From Putridiphycobacter roseus (lineage in GTDB: Bacteria; Bacteroidota; Bacteroidia; Flavobacteriales_D; Crocinitomicaceae), in NCBI RefSeq assembly GCF_003234935.1, contig NZ_QKSB01000001.1, forward strand, positions 682,001-746,000: a DNA stretch of 64,000 nucleotides. The letters are read 5' to 3'. Below the pieces are notes generated by a model. That model was not told where the DNA came from. It made no database searches and saw only the letters and a program-made list of their open reading frames with translations. Shown one piece after another: positions 9,764-18,459 of this stretch (its first letter is position 1; each line of letters opens with the position of its first letter). The position numbers were made by a program, and so were the translations under genes.

Positions 9764-11128
9764 TTAAAAAGAGGTATTATAGAGCACAGGTGGAATTATT
9801 TCCTTTTCCTTGAACTGAATCCCCAAAGTCGCCAATTCTTCCAATATAGGTGTGTATACGTTACTCTGAATCGGTAATTGTACTCCTGTAATATTAATAC
9901 TTTTATTTAAAATCAATTTAGTACAAATGGCCACCGGCAAGCCTACAGTTTTACTCATGGCTGTATGGACTTGATCTTCCCCGATAACTACCATGGAAGC
10001 GTTAATCTCGTGACACTCCTCGCCTAAATCATATACAAATTTATGCCACATTACAATCATATCCTTATCCCCAGCATCTAACTGCCACATTTCTTCTATT
10101 ATTTTTTGTAGAAAAACTGCAGGAGTAACATCTTCTTGAATATCTACTTTATCCGATTTAAAGATACCCAACCAAACTAGTTTTTCCCAAATGGTATCGT
10201 CTTGGTCAATCTTAAGTGCATGACGCAATTTTAACTCCACAGAATCATTTGGATTATAAGGTAAAAAAGCATTAATAAAATCACGTTTAGTCATGTTTTT
10301 ACTTCCTTCTAAAACATAGGTATCATCTGTAGCACCCAATTGAACAAAAACATCCCAAGCCTTTGAAAAACCTTTTCTTCGAAAAGTTCCTCTATAGATA
10401 GTTGGAATATCTTGCAAACTATAAATATCACGGTACTTTAAAGAATCTCGATTGGCATAACCTTCAAACTTACCATAACCTGGTATGTCAATTATTTCTG
10501 TTCTTCTAAATAATTTGTGATAAGGAATATACTTATACTGTCCTTCTTGAATAAATTTTGCAGCACCACCTTGTCCTGCTAAAACCACATTTCTGGGATT
10601 CCAAGTCAATTTATAATTCCATGGATTATTATCAGACTCAGGCGCAACCAAACCGCCAGTAAAAGATTCAAAAATATGCATTTTACCGCCTAAAGTTTCC
10701 ACTTTATCTAAAATCTGTTTAGCACTCATATGATCGATACCAGGATCTACTCCTATTTCATTCATAATCACTATACCGGCATCTATTGCATCTTGATGTA
10801 AAGCCTGCATTTCTTCAGATATATAAGAAGGAGTGACTAAATTCTTTTTAAGCTGGATACAATCTTTTGCAATTTCAATATGAAAACGTGCTGGTAACAT
10901 GGAAACCACAATATCCGCCCATTCCATAAAAGGTCTTCGCGCCGCTGCATTTAAAGCATCTAATGCTATTCCTTCGGCAAAAGGGCTTCCGTCACATTTT
11001 TTTACAGCCAAAGCACCATCACGATCCACGACCTTGATCATCCAATTCTCTTTTTCAGCATGATTTATAAAGTATCTAATCATTGATGAGGCAGACAAAC
11101 CGGCTCCGATAACAAGGATGTTTTTCAT
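9764..11128 (-). CDS. Saccharopine dehydrogenase family protein
   Basis: A 454-residue enzyme beginning with a Rossmann dinucleotide-binding motif (ILVIGAGLSASSMIRYF) at residue 4, followed by the family region around 85-130 (ADIVVSMLPARFH, NLVTPSYISEEM, MNEIGVDPGIDHM) and a C-terminal saccharopine dehydrogenase-like domain (ESFTGGLVAPESDNNPWNYKLTWNPRNVV). In Bacteroidota, proteins of this type are annotated as saccharopine dehydrogenase/reductase (LYS9-like), which interconvert saccharopine with glutamate and aminoadipate semialdehyde using NAD(P). No partner lysine-ketoglutarate reductase is present nearby, so lysine catabolism is inferred from the family only. It is transcribed divergently from two small unknown genes. 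Family is certain, exact substrate is not. Confidence 0.8.
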   Translation of the reverse strand: MKNILVIGAGLSASSMIRYFINHAEKENWMIKVVDRDGALAVKKCDGSPFAEGIALDALNAAARRPFMEWADIVVSMLPARFHIEIAKDCIQLKKNLVTPSYISEEMQALHQDAIDAGIVIMNEIGVDPGIDHMSAKQILDKVETLGGKMHIFESFTGGLVAPESDNNPWNYKLTWNPRNVVLAGQGGAAKFIQEGQYKYIPYHKLFRRTEIIDIPGYGKFEGYANRDSLKYRDIYSLQDIPTIYRGTFRRKGFSKAWDVFVQLGATDDTYVLEGSKNMTKRDFINAFLPYNPNDSVELKLRHALKIDQDDTIWEKLVWLGIFKSDKVDIQEDVTPAVFLQKIIEEMWQLDAGDKDMIVMWHKFVYDLGEECHEINASMVVIGEDQVHTAMSKTVGLPVAICTKLILNKSINITGVQLPIQSNVYTPILEELATLGIQFKEKEIIPPVLYNTSF

Positions 11129-11261
11129 GTTGTTTAATTTTGTTGTAAATCTAACTTATTTTTGATAATTCGGTAAATTATTTAACATAATTTTACAACG
11201 TAAATAGAATACGTTCTATAAGAATATACTTGTATTGTTAAAACAATTAAAACAAAACAAG

Positions 11262-11582
11262 ATGAGCAACATAGTTAAAATTTATGAGGAAATAAGCATT
11301 CAATCCATTGTATATGAAAACGGTGATTATGAAGCAGAAATCAACTGTACCTTAAAGTACAAAAATAAAAACATCCGTACAAAACTAATGATATCCCAAA
11401 CAGACTTAAATCGTTTGTTGGCCAAATTAAATTGTCAAGGATATGAATTTGGTGAAGATTTTATAGAATCTCACTATTTAGAAGACGGCACGGAATTAAT
11501 TGAATTTAATTTTGAAAATAAACAACAGCATGCCATCCATAATTTTCAATTCATGAACACTTACACTCAAATCGGCGCATAA
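11262..11582 (+). CDS. Small protein of unknown function, first of a coupled pair
   Basis: A 106-residue cytoplasmic-looking protein without signal peptide or membrane segment. The ATG at 11262 (MSNIVKIYEEIS) is preferred over an in-frame TTG at 11235, which lies in a low-complexity AT-rich leader. The sequence contains a predicted beta-rich core (YENGDYEAEINCTLKYKNKNIRTKLMIS) and an acidic C-terminal half. Not recognised as a known family. Its stop codon overlaps the start of the next gene by one base (TAATG), which implies translational coupling and a shared role. It is divergent from the saccharopine dehydrogenase-like gene. Confidence 0.6.
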   Translation: MSNIVKIYEEISIQSIVYENGDYEAEINCTLKYKNKNIRTKLMISQTDLNRLLAKLNCQGYEFGEDFIESHYLEDGTELIEFNFENKQQHAIHNFQFMNTYTQIGA

Positions 11583-11944
11583 TGATAACTTCTGTATACC
11601 ATGCTATATTTAACAAAAAAACTAGTCCCTTAAACATCCACCATAATTTTAAAGTGACCAAGTTACTACATTACGACATGATTTATGTTTACCATCACAT
11701 ACAAGAAGGAACGGTGGTTGACTTAACACTAGATGAAACCTTATATATAGGAGAAATTAGGTTTAAAGTAACTTTTAAATCATTTCACCTAGGGTTTATT
11801 CATATCCCCAAACACATTCACCATATGTTTAACCAAGTAAAACAATTAAACGGAACTGTTTCTAGTATCCTTAAAGAAAAGTATTTACCCATTCAACATT
11901 TAGACATTAAAGTAGTGCAAACCGTTTTTAAACAAGTCTCTTAA
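11582..11944 (+). CDS. Small histidine-rich protein of unknown function, second of a coupled pair
   Basis: A 120-residue protein whose ATG overlaps the upstream stop by one base (TAATG). It is notably rich in histidine and aromatic residues (LNIHHNFKVTKLLHYDM, FIHIPKHIHHMF, around residues 18-80). No signal peptide, membrane segment or known domain is recognised. The histidines could bind metal, but their spacing matches no motif known to me. Its only context is the coupled 106-residue gene before it and an amidotransferase-like gene 74 bp downstream. Confidence 0.6.
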   Translation: MITSVYHAIFNKKTSPLNIHHNFKVTKLLHYDMIYVYHHIQEGTVVDLTLDETLYIGEIRFKVTFKSFHLGFIHIPKHIHHMFNQVKQLNGTVSSILKEKYLPIQHLDIKVVQTVFKQVS

Positions 11945-12018
11945 ACAGGTTTAAATAAACTGTATTTATACATATTCCTCATTTTTTTATTAACTTAGTG
12001 AGCGAATAAATATTTTTA

Positions 12019-12708
12019 ATGGAAAACGCTATTCGTATTGTCATAATTGGAGATTATAATTTTGCTTATCATTCTCATAATGCAACCAATAAAGCATTAC
12101 AACATGTAGAAAACATATTGGACCAACCCATTAATTTTTTTTGGTTTACGGAACATGAATTTTGTGAATTCCCACAGTCTACAATAGAAAGTTATGATGG
12201 CGTTTTAATTGCTCCTGGTCCCTTTCAAAAACCATTTTATTTTAACACTATATTAGCAGATCTTAAAGCCTTAAATATACCTGTATTAGGTACTGGGGAG
12301 ATTTTTAAAATTTTAGTGCAAACCCATTTTTCAGATTTGGGGTATGATAAAGTTGGCGATAAAATTATTTCTGATAATTTAGTAGATGGTAACCACTTCA
12401 CCCAAGTAAATTTAACCAAGCTTTCGGATGAATGTGCGAAAATTTACATCAATCGTGGTGCAATCGAATTTAGCTCCTCTAGGTATTCTATTCTTCCACA
12501 ATATTCAGATATTTTAGGAGAAACTTTTGAAATTAGCGCGAGAAATCAATATTTTGATCCAGAAATTTTAAAAGCAAAGGATTTACACTTCTTTATGTTT
12601 ACCATGTTCTGTCCTCAAATGAATTCAACCGAAGATATTCCGCATCCGATATTCACGTACTTTGTAAAAAGTGTGATTAGGTTAAAGGACATGAAGATTA
12701 GTAAATAA
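12019..12708 (+). CDS. CTP-synthase C-terminal-like class I amidotransferase homologue lacking the catalytic triad
   Basis: A 229-residue protein resembling the glutaminase half of CTP synthase and the separate family of CTP-synthase C-terminal-region-related proteins: N-terminal IRIVIIGDYN (residues 5-14), YDGVLIAPGPF (59-69), the nucleophile-elbow region PVLGTGEIF (88-96) and a C-terminal HPIFTYFVKSVI (209-220). The positions that carry catalysis in class I amidotransferases appear lost: the cysteine of the LGTC elbow is Gly93 (codon GGG, not TGA, so not a selenocysteine), and the His-Pro-Glu motif near the C-terminus reads Cys198-Pro-Gln200. Glutamine hydrolysis is therefore unlikely; a binding or regulatory role is inferred. 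It stands alone, between two small unknown genes and a convergent S9 peptidase gene. Confidence 0.65.
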   Translation: MENAIRIVIIGDYNFAYHSHNATNKALQHVENILDQPINFFWFTEHEFCEFPQSTIESYDGVLIAPGPFQKPFYFNTILADLKALNIPVLGTGEIFKILVQTHFSDLGYDKVGDKIISDNLVDGNHFTQVNLTKLSDECAKIYINRGAIEFSSSRYSILPQYSDILGETFEISARNQYFDPEILKAKDLHFFMFTMFCPQMNSTEDIPHPIFTYFVKSVIRLKDMKISK

Positions 12709-12724
12709 CTAATTTTATTAGACC

Positions 12725-12753
12725 AAAAAAAAGTGGTCTTTTTACAAGACCAC
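12725..12753 (-). terminator. Intrinsic terminator of the rbfA-permease-S9 peptidase operon
   Basis: Read on the minus strand: an 8-bp stem (GTGGTCTT / AAGACCAC), a 5-base loop, then eight T. It lies 20 bp beyond the stop of the S9 peptidase gene. Confidence 0.85.
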
Positions 12754-12773
12754 CCCTTCATTTCAATCTTTTA

Positions 12774-14801
12774 TTATTTGAGGTATTTACCTAACCAGGC
12801 ATAATATTGACGGTGCCAAAACACCCCGTTCTGTGGTGATAAAATCCAATGATTTTCTTCTGGAAATAAAATTAATTTACTCGGGATATAATTTACCTGC
12901 AAAGCTTGAAAAGCTTCCAGTCCTTGTCCAACAGGAACTCGATAATCTTTTTCGCCTTGAAATATAAGCATTGGTGTATCCCATTTGTGTACATTTCTAT
13001 TTGGTGAATGTCTTACATAACTTTCTAGAAATTGTTCGCCATAATAAGGGCCTCCAATATCGTGGTTGGCAAAAAATAACTCTTCTGTAGTACCGTACCA
13101 GCTTTCTAAATTAAATAATCCGGCGTGCGCTATAAAACAAGCAAACCTATTTTCATGCATTCCGGCAAGATAATAAACAGAGTAACCGCCGTAACTTGCC
13201 CCTACTGCTCCAATTCTTTTCTCATCTATAAAAGGCTCTTTTTTAAGTTCATCTACTGCCGAAATATAATCATTGATAGCCTGTCCACCCCAATCTTGTG
13301 AAATAGCATCATTCCATTCTTGTCCGAACCCAGGAAGACCTCTTCTATTAGGCGCAATAATAATATAATCATTAGCTGCCATTAATTGAAAATTCCAACG
13401 GTAAGAGAAAAATTGCGAAACGGCACTTTGTGGTCCGCCTTGACAATATAAAAGTGCAGGATATTTTTTATTTTTATCGAAATCAGGTGGATAGATTATC
13501 CAAACTAATTGTTGTTTACCATCTGAAGTTTTAACCCAACGTTTTTCTATATTCCCTATACTTAAAGTATCATAAATTTCTTTATTCACGTCTGTTAATT
13601 GGGTTTCTTTTCCCGAAGCAATATCCACTGCATACACATCCGTTGGATGATTCATAGATTGCTTTCCGCCAATTAATTGTTTACCTGCAAAAGCAATAGA
13701 AGTATAATTATGGTCTCCTTTGGTTATTTGACGGTGCGTCTTTGTTTTTACATCCAATTCAAAGAATTGGTAGGTCGCTTCAATAGCAGCTCTAAAATAA
13801 ATTTTCTTATTATCTTCTCCCCAAATAATATCGGAAACAGTTAAGTCAATTTGCGCGGTTAAATTAGTCCTTGTTTTTGTTTCCATATCATAAACTACAA
13901 TGTCATTTTTATCCGATTCGAAACCATTTGTCGTCATACTTAACCAAGCTAAATATTTCCCATCTTTAGAATAAGTCGGCGCAGTGTCGTACCCCATCAT
14001 TCCTTCCGATATATTACTTGTTTTTTGAGTAGAAACGTCGTAGGTATATATATCAGAATTAGTACTTACCGCATATGCTTTACCACGTAACTTTTTAGTA
14101 GAATACGTAATTTTACTACCATCAGGAGAGAAACAAGCCTGTTCTAACCCACTAAATGGTTTACTTGGTGTATCAAATTTTTCATAAGGCATGATATCAA
14201 TTCCTGTACCTGCTAAAAGTCCATTGTCCACCACTGAAAACAAAATATGATTGTACAAGCCATCTTCATAGCTTGACCAATGTCGATACATTAAGTCGTC
14301 GTATACTTTTGCATTAGAAGCTGCCAAGTCTATTGCCAATTCGGTAGAATGAAACTTATCTAATTTAACTTCTTGGGTAAACATAATCCTTTTTCCATCT
14401 GGAGAATACTTAAATTCTTGCATTCTACTACCGATACTTGACAATCTCCTAAGGTCCGTTCCGTCTACATTGACTTCATAGATATTTATGCCATTTTTAT
14501 CGGATTGTTTGAAACAAATCTTTTCACCATCTGGCCGCCAAGTAGCATTGGAAAAATTAGGATCGATACCAGTAATCTTACTCATTTTCTTTGAAACCAA
14601 ATCAAGCACAATCAATTCATTTCTACCTGAATTCAATCGCAAATCATAAGAACGTTGCGTAAAAAGCACCTTATTATAATCTGGAGAAACAGCAACACCA
14701 CTCACCCTTTTTAATTTCCATAATAACTCCGGTGTCATTCTATTCTGTGCCATTATTAATGAACTCACGATTAGCAGACCCGCTAAAATTATACTCTTCA
14801 T
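12774..14801 (-). CDS. Secreted S9 family peptidase (dipeptidyl/acylaminoacyl peptidase type)
   Basis: A 675-residue serine peptidase with an export signal (MKSIILAGLLIVSSLIMAQ). The N-terminal half is a beta-propeller with TolB/WD40-like repeats (SPDYNKVLFTQR, WRPDGEKICFKQ, YSPDGKRIMFTQ, FSPDGSKITYST). The C-terminal alpha/beta hydrolase domain carries the nucleophile elbow GASYGGY (about residue 540), the acid region FQGEKDYRVP and the histidine in FPEENHWIL, the usual order Ser-Asp-His of prolyl oligopeptidases. Such enzymes cleave short peptides in the periplasm. The start codon overlaps the stop of the upstream permease gene (ATGA), so the two are translated from one message. Its coupling with a lipoprotein-type permease is probably an operon accident. 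Confidence 0.88.
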   Translation of the reverse strand: MKSIILAGLLIVSSLIMAQNRMTPELLWKLKRVSGVAVSPDYNKVLFTQRSYDLRLNSGRNELIVLDLVSKKMSKITGIDPNFSNATWRPDGEKICFKQSDKNGINIYEVNVDGTDLRRLSSIGSRMQEFKYSPDGKRIMFTQEVKLDKFHSTELAIDLAASNAKVYDDLMYRHWSSYEDGLYNHILFSVVDNGLLAGTGIDIMPYEKFDTPSKPFSGLEQACFSPDGSKITYSTKKLRGKAYAVSTNSDIYTYDVSTQKTSNISEGMMGYDTAPTYSKDGKYLAWLSMTTNGFESDKNDIVVYDMETKTRTNLTAQIDLTVSDIIWGEDNKKIYFRAAIEATYQFFELDVKTKTHRQITKGDHNYTSIAFAGKQLIGGKQSMNHPTDVYAVDIASGKETQLTDVNKEIYDTLSIGNIEKRWVKTSDGKQQLVWIIYPPDFDKNKKYPALLYCQGGPQSAVSQFFSYRWNFQLMAANDYIIIAPNRRGLPGFGQEWNDAISQDWGGQAINDYISAVDELKKEPFIDEKRIGAVGASYGGYSVYYLAGMHENRFACFIAHAGLFNLESWYGTTEELFFANHDIGGPYYGEQFLESYVRHSPNRNVHKWDTPMLIFQGEKDYRVPVGQGLEAFQALQVNYIPSKLILFPEENHWILSPQNGVFWHRQYYAWLGKYLK

Positions 14802-16027
14802 TTTATTGTTTTATTAATTAATATTCTACTTGGAAGGTATGCCGTAATCATACCAATAACTGTTGTAATACCCAAAATTAAAAATATGTCGGACAATTTA
14901 ATGACAACTGGAAAGTTTTCTACCATTCCGCCTGTCATTTTTAATAAACCAAACTTTAATTGGAGCAAAAGCACCAGGACACCTATGGTAAGACCAAAAA
15001 TGATTCCTAAAAAATTAATGAGTAAACCTTCATAGAAAAATATTCGTTTCAATTGTTCACTGGTCGCCCCAAAAGCATATAAAGTTTTTATATTTTGTTT
15101 TTTTTCTAAAATAAGCATTGTAATTGACGCTACCATGGTAAACGTTCCAAGAAAGAAAATAAAACCCAGCAAAACAATCACCATCCACTTTTCACTTTTA
15201 CTTGTTTTATAGATTAATTCATTTTGTTCGTAAGCAGTTTTGACCGAGAAATTTGGACCTAATATATTTTTTATTTCGGTCTTTTTCAATTCTAAATCTA
15301 CCCCGTCATTGTACTGCAATTCCAATGCTGAAATTTCGTCTCCATAATCAAGCATCTGTTGGGCCAATGTTATTGGAATAATTACATATTTTTCATTGAT
15401 AGTATTGTTAAAAGAAAATACACCTGCTATTGGTATTGTAGCAATTTCGAAGGCATCTGAACTATTTCGTTTAATTTTTTTATTTCTTCTAGGTGCATAT
15501 ATTGTAAGAGACTCGTATTCTCCAGGTATATCATATATATACCCTCCTAAATTCTGAAAAATAACATACCCCGCAAAACCATAATTCACGCCATCTTTTG
15601 CCATTGAAAGCCCGTCAAAACCGGTATTGCTTTCCATTAATTTTTCTGGCATATTCACCATGGTTAAGTATGCTGGCTCTACCCCTTTTATTTTCCCGAA
15701 AGCAAATTGCTCGTAATTTTTAAAAATTACAGTCTCTTCAATTATTTTTGAATAGAGCGCCAGTTCTTCATCCTCTGTTATTGTCACAGGCATTGCAGCG
15801 GCTGGAAATGTTTTTCCTGCTACAAGTTCAATTTTCAAGTCTGGCTCAAACGAATTAAAAAGAGAAATTACGAGACCTTCTACCCCATTAAAAGCAGAAA
15901 TAACAATAATCATTGCTGCTGTAGCAATAGTGATTCCGAAAATGGATATCCCAGAGATTAAGTTAATGACATTTTGAGACTTTTTTGAAAAAAGATACCT
16001 TATTGCTATAAAGAAAGGGGTATTCAC
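14798..16027 (-). CDS. LolC/LolE-like ABC transporter permease (FtsX/MacB fold)
   Basis: A 409-residue inner-membrane protein with the FtsX/MacB layout: one N-terminal helix (VINLISGISIFGITIATAAMI), a large periplasmic domain (about 50-265), then three helices in the C-terminal third (about 275-405). The N-terminal FFIAIRYLFSKKSQNVINLIS is typical of LolC/LolE, the permeases that extract lipoproteins from the inner membrane with the ATPase LolD; no lolD is in this window. The start is a GTG at 16027 that shares one base with the TAG stop of rbfA (TAGTG), a tight translational coupling. rbfA followed by this permease is a common order in Flavobacteriia. Confidence 0.8.
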   Translation of the reverse strand: MNTPFFIAIRYLFSKKSQNVINLISGISIFGITIATAAMIIVISAFNGVEGLVISLFNSFEPDLKIELVAGKTFPAAAMPVTITEDEELALYSKIIEETVIFKNYEQFAFGKIKGVEPAYLTMVNMPEKLMESNTGFDGLSMAKDGVNYGFAGYVIFQNLGGYIYDIPGEYESLTIYAPRRNKKIKRNSSDAFEIATIPIAGVFSFNNTINEKYVIIPITLAQQMLDYGDEISALELQYNDGVDLELKKTEIKNILGPNFSVKTAYEQNELIYKTSKSEKWMVIVLLGFIFFLGTFTMVASITMLILEKKQNIKTLYAFGATSEQLKRIFFYEGLLINFLGIIFGLTIGVLVLLLQLKFGLLKMTGGMVENFPVVIKLSDIFLILGITTVIGMITAYLPSRILINKTIK

Positions 16028-16368
16028 TATTTTTTTAATAGTTCATCAATCTCTCTAGCGTAATCTAAGGAGTTATCTATCTTATAATCAAATTCTGGAA
16101 TTCTTCTCATGGCTTTTGCTAATCGATTACCCATAATTTTCCGAATATATCCTGCATTTTCTTTAATGTGCTTGTATACTTCTTCAATAGGTTTCGCTCC
16201 TCCAAAAATACTGATAAAGACTTTTGCGTAAGTCATATCTGGTGAGATATTTACTTGGGTAACCGTAACCATTGCTCCTAAACAGAAAGTCCGACTTTCT
16301 TCCCTGAAAACAATATTTAGTTCCTTCTCAAGAACAGCATTAATTTTTTGTTGGCGTAGTGTACTCAT
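16027..16368 (-). CDS. rbfA: 30S ribosome-binding factor A
   Basis: A 113-residue protein matching RbfA, the KH-fold factor that helps mature the 3' side of 16S rRNA and 30S subunits. Typical features are the N-terminal helix region (RQQKINAVLEKELNIVF), the central VTVTQVNISPDMTYAKVFISIFG strand pair and the C-terminal RIPEFDYKIDNSLDYAREIDELL. The ATG at 16368 is preferred over one at 16383, because the upstream five codons overlap the promoter element (TACTTTTG at 16373-16380 on the minus strand). The message would then have almost no leader. It heads an operon with the permease and the S9 peptidase. Confidence 0.92.
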   Translation of the reverse strand: MSTLRQQKINAVLEKELNIVFREESRTFCLGAMVTVTQVNISPDMTYAKVFISIFGGAKPIEEVYKHIKENAGYIRKIMGNRLAKAMRRIPEFDYKIDNSLDYAREIDELLKK

Positions 16369-16372
16369 GGTA

Positions 16373-16407
16373 CAAAAGTACAAAAATTAGATTGAAGGGT
16401 TTTCAAA
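16373..16407 (-). promoter_or_regulatory. Promoter of the rbfA operon, nearly leaderless
   Basis: On the minus strand TTTG (16407-16404) and TACTTTTG (16380-16373) are separated by 23 bp, at the long end for Bacteroidota. The rbfA ATG lies only 4 bp beyond the -7 element, so transcription should begin at or just before the start codon. Confidence 0.5.
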
Positions 16408-16444
16408 GGTCTAAAATAATTATAGATTACTTACCTTTATCGCC

Positions 16445-18286
16445 GTGAAAGGATTGGTACAAATATTCAAATTATCATTTAGTCAAAAGCGTTCGGCATA
16501 TTTAACGATCGTCAGTAATTTTTTCTACGTCATATTTAATTTAATTTCCCTCATTTTATTTATCCCCTTTTTGAATCTTATTTTTAAGCCAGAAGGTTTA
16601 ATAAAAATAACGCAAATGCCAGCACCTTCTTGGATAAACAGGGAAGATATAATGGGATATTTCGGTGATAAATATGATTATGAAATGGGTCAATTTATTA
16701 TTGAATATGGTAAAATAGGTGCACTTGCGTTTATTTGTGTCTCCGTATTAATTGCTTTTTTTCTTAAAAATTTATTTCGATACGGCGCAGTATATCATCA
16801 ATCATACATGCGTATGGCGGTGGTCAGAGATTTGCGTTATAATTTATTTAAAAAGGCCATTTGTTTACCTATTGCATACCACACAGATGAGCGAAAAGGA
16901 AACTTACTTTCCAGGATGACCTCCGATTTAAATGAAGTGGAAATTGCAGTTGTTTATTTATTAGAAATTATTTTCCGAGAGCCCATTGCAGTCGTGATTA
17001 GTTTAGGCTTTCTTTTTTATGTAAGTGTTCCTTTAACTTTATTTTCACTTATTCTATTGCCAATTAGTGGTTTTTTGATTTCAAAAATTGGAAAAAGTTT
17101 GAAAAGAACATCTGTTCAGGGACAAGAAAAAATGGGCACTTTACTTTCTCTCATTGAAGAAGCCATTGGAGGAGTAAGAATTATTAAAGCTTTTACAGCT
17201 GAAAACACGATATTAAAGCGTTTTACCAAAGAAAATAATAAACACCAAGAATTAACCACCAGTGCTTTTCGTAAAAAAGATTTAGCTTCTCCATTAAATG
17301 AATTTTTAGGCGCAGCAATAATGGTTGGTATTGTTTGGTACGGTGGTAGTTTAATACTAGAAGATAAAGGCACGTTAAATGGGGAACAATTTATGGGCTT
17401 TATTATTGTTTTCTCCCAATTATTAAGACCAATAAGCGGTATTGCAAATGGTTTAACTAGTTTTAAAAAAGCAGAAGCTTCTTTAGAAAGAATAGACGAA
17501 GTTTTAGACATTAAAGACACCATTCTTCCTGCTAAAAATCCAATAGAGAAAACTACTTTTGAAAGTGAAATTGTCTTTAATAAGGTAAACTTTTCCTACA
17601 AAGAAACACAGGTATTAAAAAATATTTCATTCGAACTAAAAAAAGGTAAAACCATTGCCCTAGTTGGTGAATCTGGAAGTGGAAAATCAACCATTTCTGA
17701 CCTTATTCCACGTTTTTATGATATCAATTCTGGTGAAATTCTCATTGATGGAATTAACATTAAAGACATTTCTATTCCACAATTGAGAAACTTAATCAGT
17801 ATAGTATCACAAGAATCGGTTTTATTTAATGATACAATCGCAAACAATATTTCATTTGGCAAACCAGATGCTACCTCAGCTGAAATTGAAGCTGCAGCAA
17901 AAATTGCTAACGCGCATGAATTCATTAAGGATTTAGAACATGGTTACGCCACTACAATTGGGGATAGAGGTAACAAGTTATCTGGCGGGCAAAAGCAAAG
18001 GATAAGTATTGCAAGGGCAGTACTAGCTGACTCTCCTATCATGATTTTTGACGAAGCCACTTCTGCCTTAGATACCGAGTCGGAAAAAGTTGTACAAAAA
18101 GCATTGGATAATTTAATGAGCAATAGAACATCCTTGGTGATTGCGCACCGATTAAGCACCATTAGAAATGCGGATCAAATTATTGTATTAAAACAAGGCG
18201 AAATTGTGGAGTCTGGCAATCACGATCAATTAATTGCAGAAAAAGGCTATTACTATTCCTTGTGTCAAATTCAGCAATTGGTATAA
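16445..18286 (+). CDS. ABC exporter, fused permease and ATPase (MsbA-like)
   Basis: A 613-residue half-transporter that should act as a homodimer in the inner membrane. Residues 1-340 hold six predicted helices of the type I exporter domain; residues 360-613 are the ATPase with Walker A GESGSGKST, the Q-loop region, signature LSGGQKQRISIARA, Walker B IMIFDEATSALD and H-loop IAHRLST. All catalytic residues are intact. MsbA-like proteins of this kind flip lipid A core or other lipids, or export hydrophobic compounds; the substrate cannot be read from the sequence. The start is a GTG at 16445; no ATG is available before the first helix. It is divergent from rbfA with 76 bp between the starts. 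Confidence 0.85.
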   Translation: MKGLVQIFKLSFSQKRSAYLTIVSNFFYVIFNLISLILFIPFLNLIFKPEGLIKITQMPAPSWINREDIMGYFGDKYDYEMGQFIIEYGKIGALAFICVSVLIAFFLKNLFRYGAVYHQSYMRMAVVRDLRYNLFKKAICLPIAYHTDERKGNLLSRMTSDLNEVEIAVVYLLEIIFREPIAVVISLGFLFYVSVPLTLFSLILLPISGFLISKIGKSLKRTSVQGQEKMGTLLSLIEEAIGGVRIIKAFTAENTILKRFTKENNKHQELTTSAFRKKDLASPLNEFLGAAIMVGIVWYGGSLILEDKGTLNGEQFMGFIIVFSQLLRPISGIANGLTSFKKAEASLERIDEVLDIKDTILPAKNPIEKTTFESEIVFNKVNFSYKETQVLKNISFELKKGKTIALVGESGSGKSTISDLIPRFYDINSGEILIDGINIKDISIPQLRNLISIVSQESVLFNDTIANNISFGKPDATSAEIEAAAKIANAHEFIKDLEHGYATTIGDRGNKLSGGQKQRISIARAVLADSPIMIFDEATSALDTESEKVVQKALDNLMSNRTSLVIAHRLSTIRNADQIIVLKQGEIVESGNHDQLIAEKGYYYSLCQIQQLV

Positions 18287-18288
18287 AA

Positions 18289-18299
18289 TATTCCGGAAA
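18289..18299 (+). repeat. Palindromic element TATTCCGGAAA, copy 1
   Basis: An 11-base element containing the perfect palindrome TTCCGGAA, lying just after the ABC exporter stop. An identical copy occurs 82 bp downstream, still upstream of oxyR. Confidence 0.4.
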
Positions 18300-18370
18300 C
18301 AGGTGTTTTGTTTTTTTGTCGTTTTACTCAGACCTACTTTCTAAATCAGTCCGTTGTTTGTTTACACCTT

Positions 18371-18381
18371 TATTCCGGAAA
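18371..18381 (+). repeat. Palindromic element TATTCCGGAAA, copy 2
   Basis: Second identical copy of the 11-base element, 55 bp before the oxyR -7 element. It could be a regulator site for oxyR, or chance. Confidence 0.4.
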
Positions 18382-18435
18382 TAATTTCTTGACAAATTTC
18401 ATCAATTAATCACATTCTGTCAAATTAATACTTTT

Positions 18436-18443
18436 TATATTTG
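18436..18443 (+). promoter_or_regulatory. -7 promoter element of oxyR
   Basis: TATATTTG is an exact match to the Bacteroidota TAnnTTTG element, 16 bp before the oxyR start codon. No clear TTTG element is seen at the usual distance upstream, so activator dependence is possible. Confidence 0.55.
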
Positions 18444-18459
18444 TATAAATAAAATCTAT

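Noticed and set aside
12278..12310. Possible selenocysteine at the amidotransferase elbow
   Set aside because: The codon at the elbow position is GGG and no in-frame TGA is present; the residue is simply glycine.
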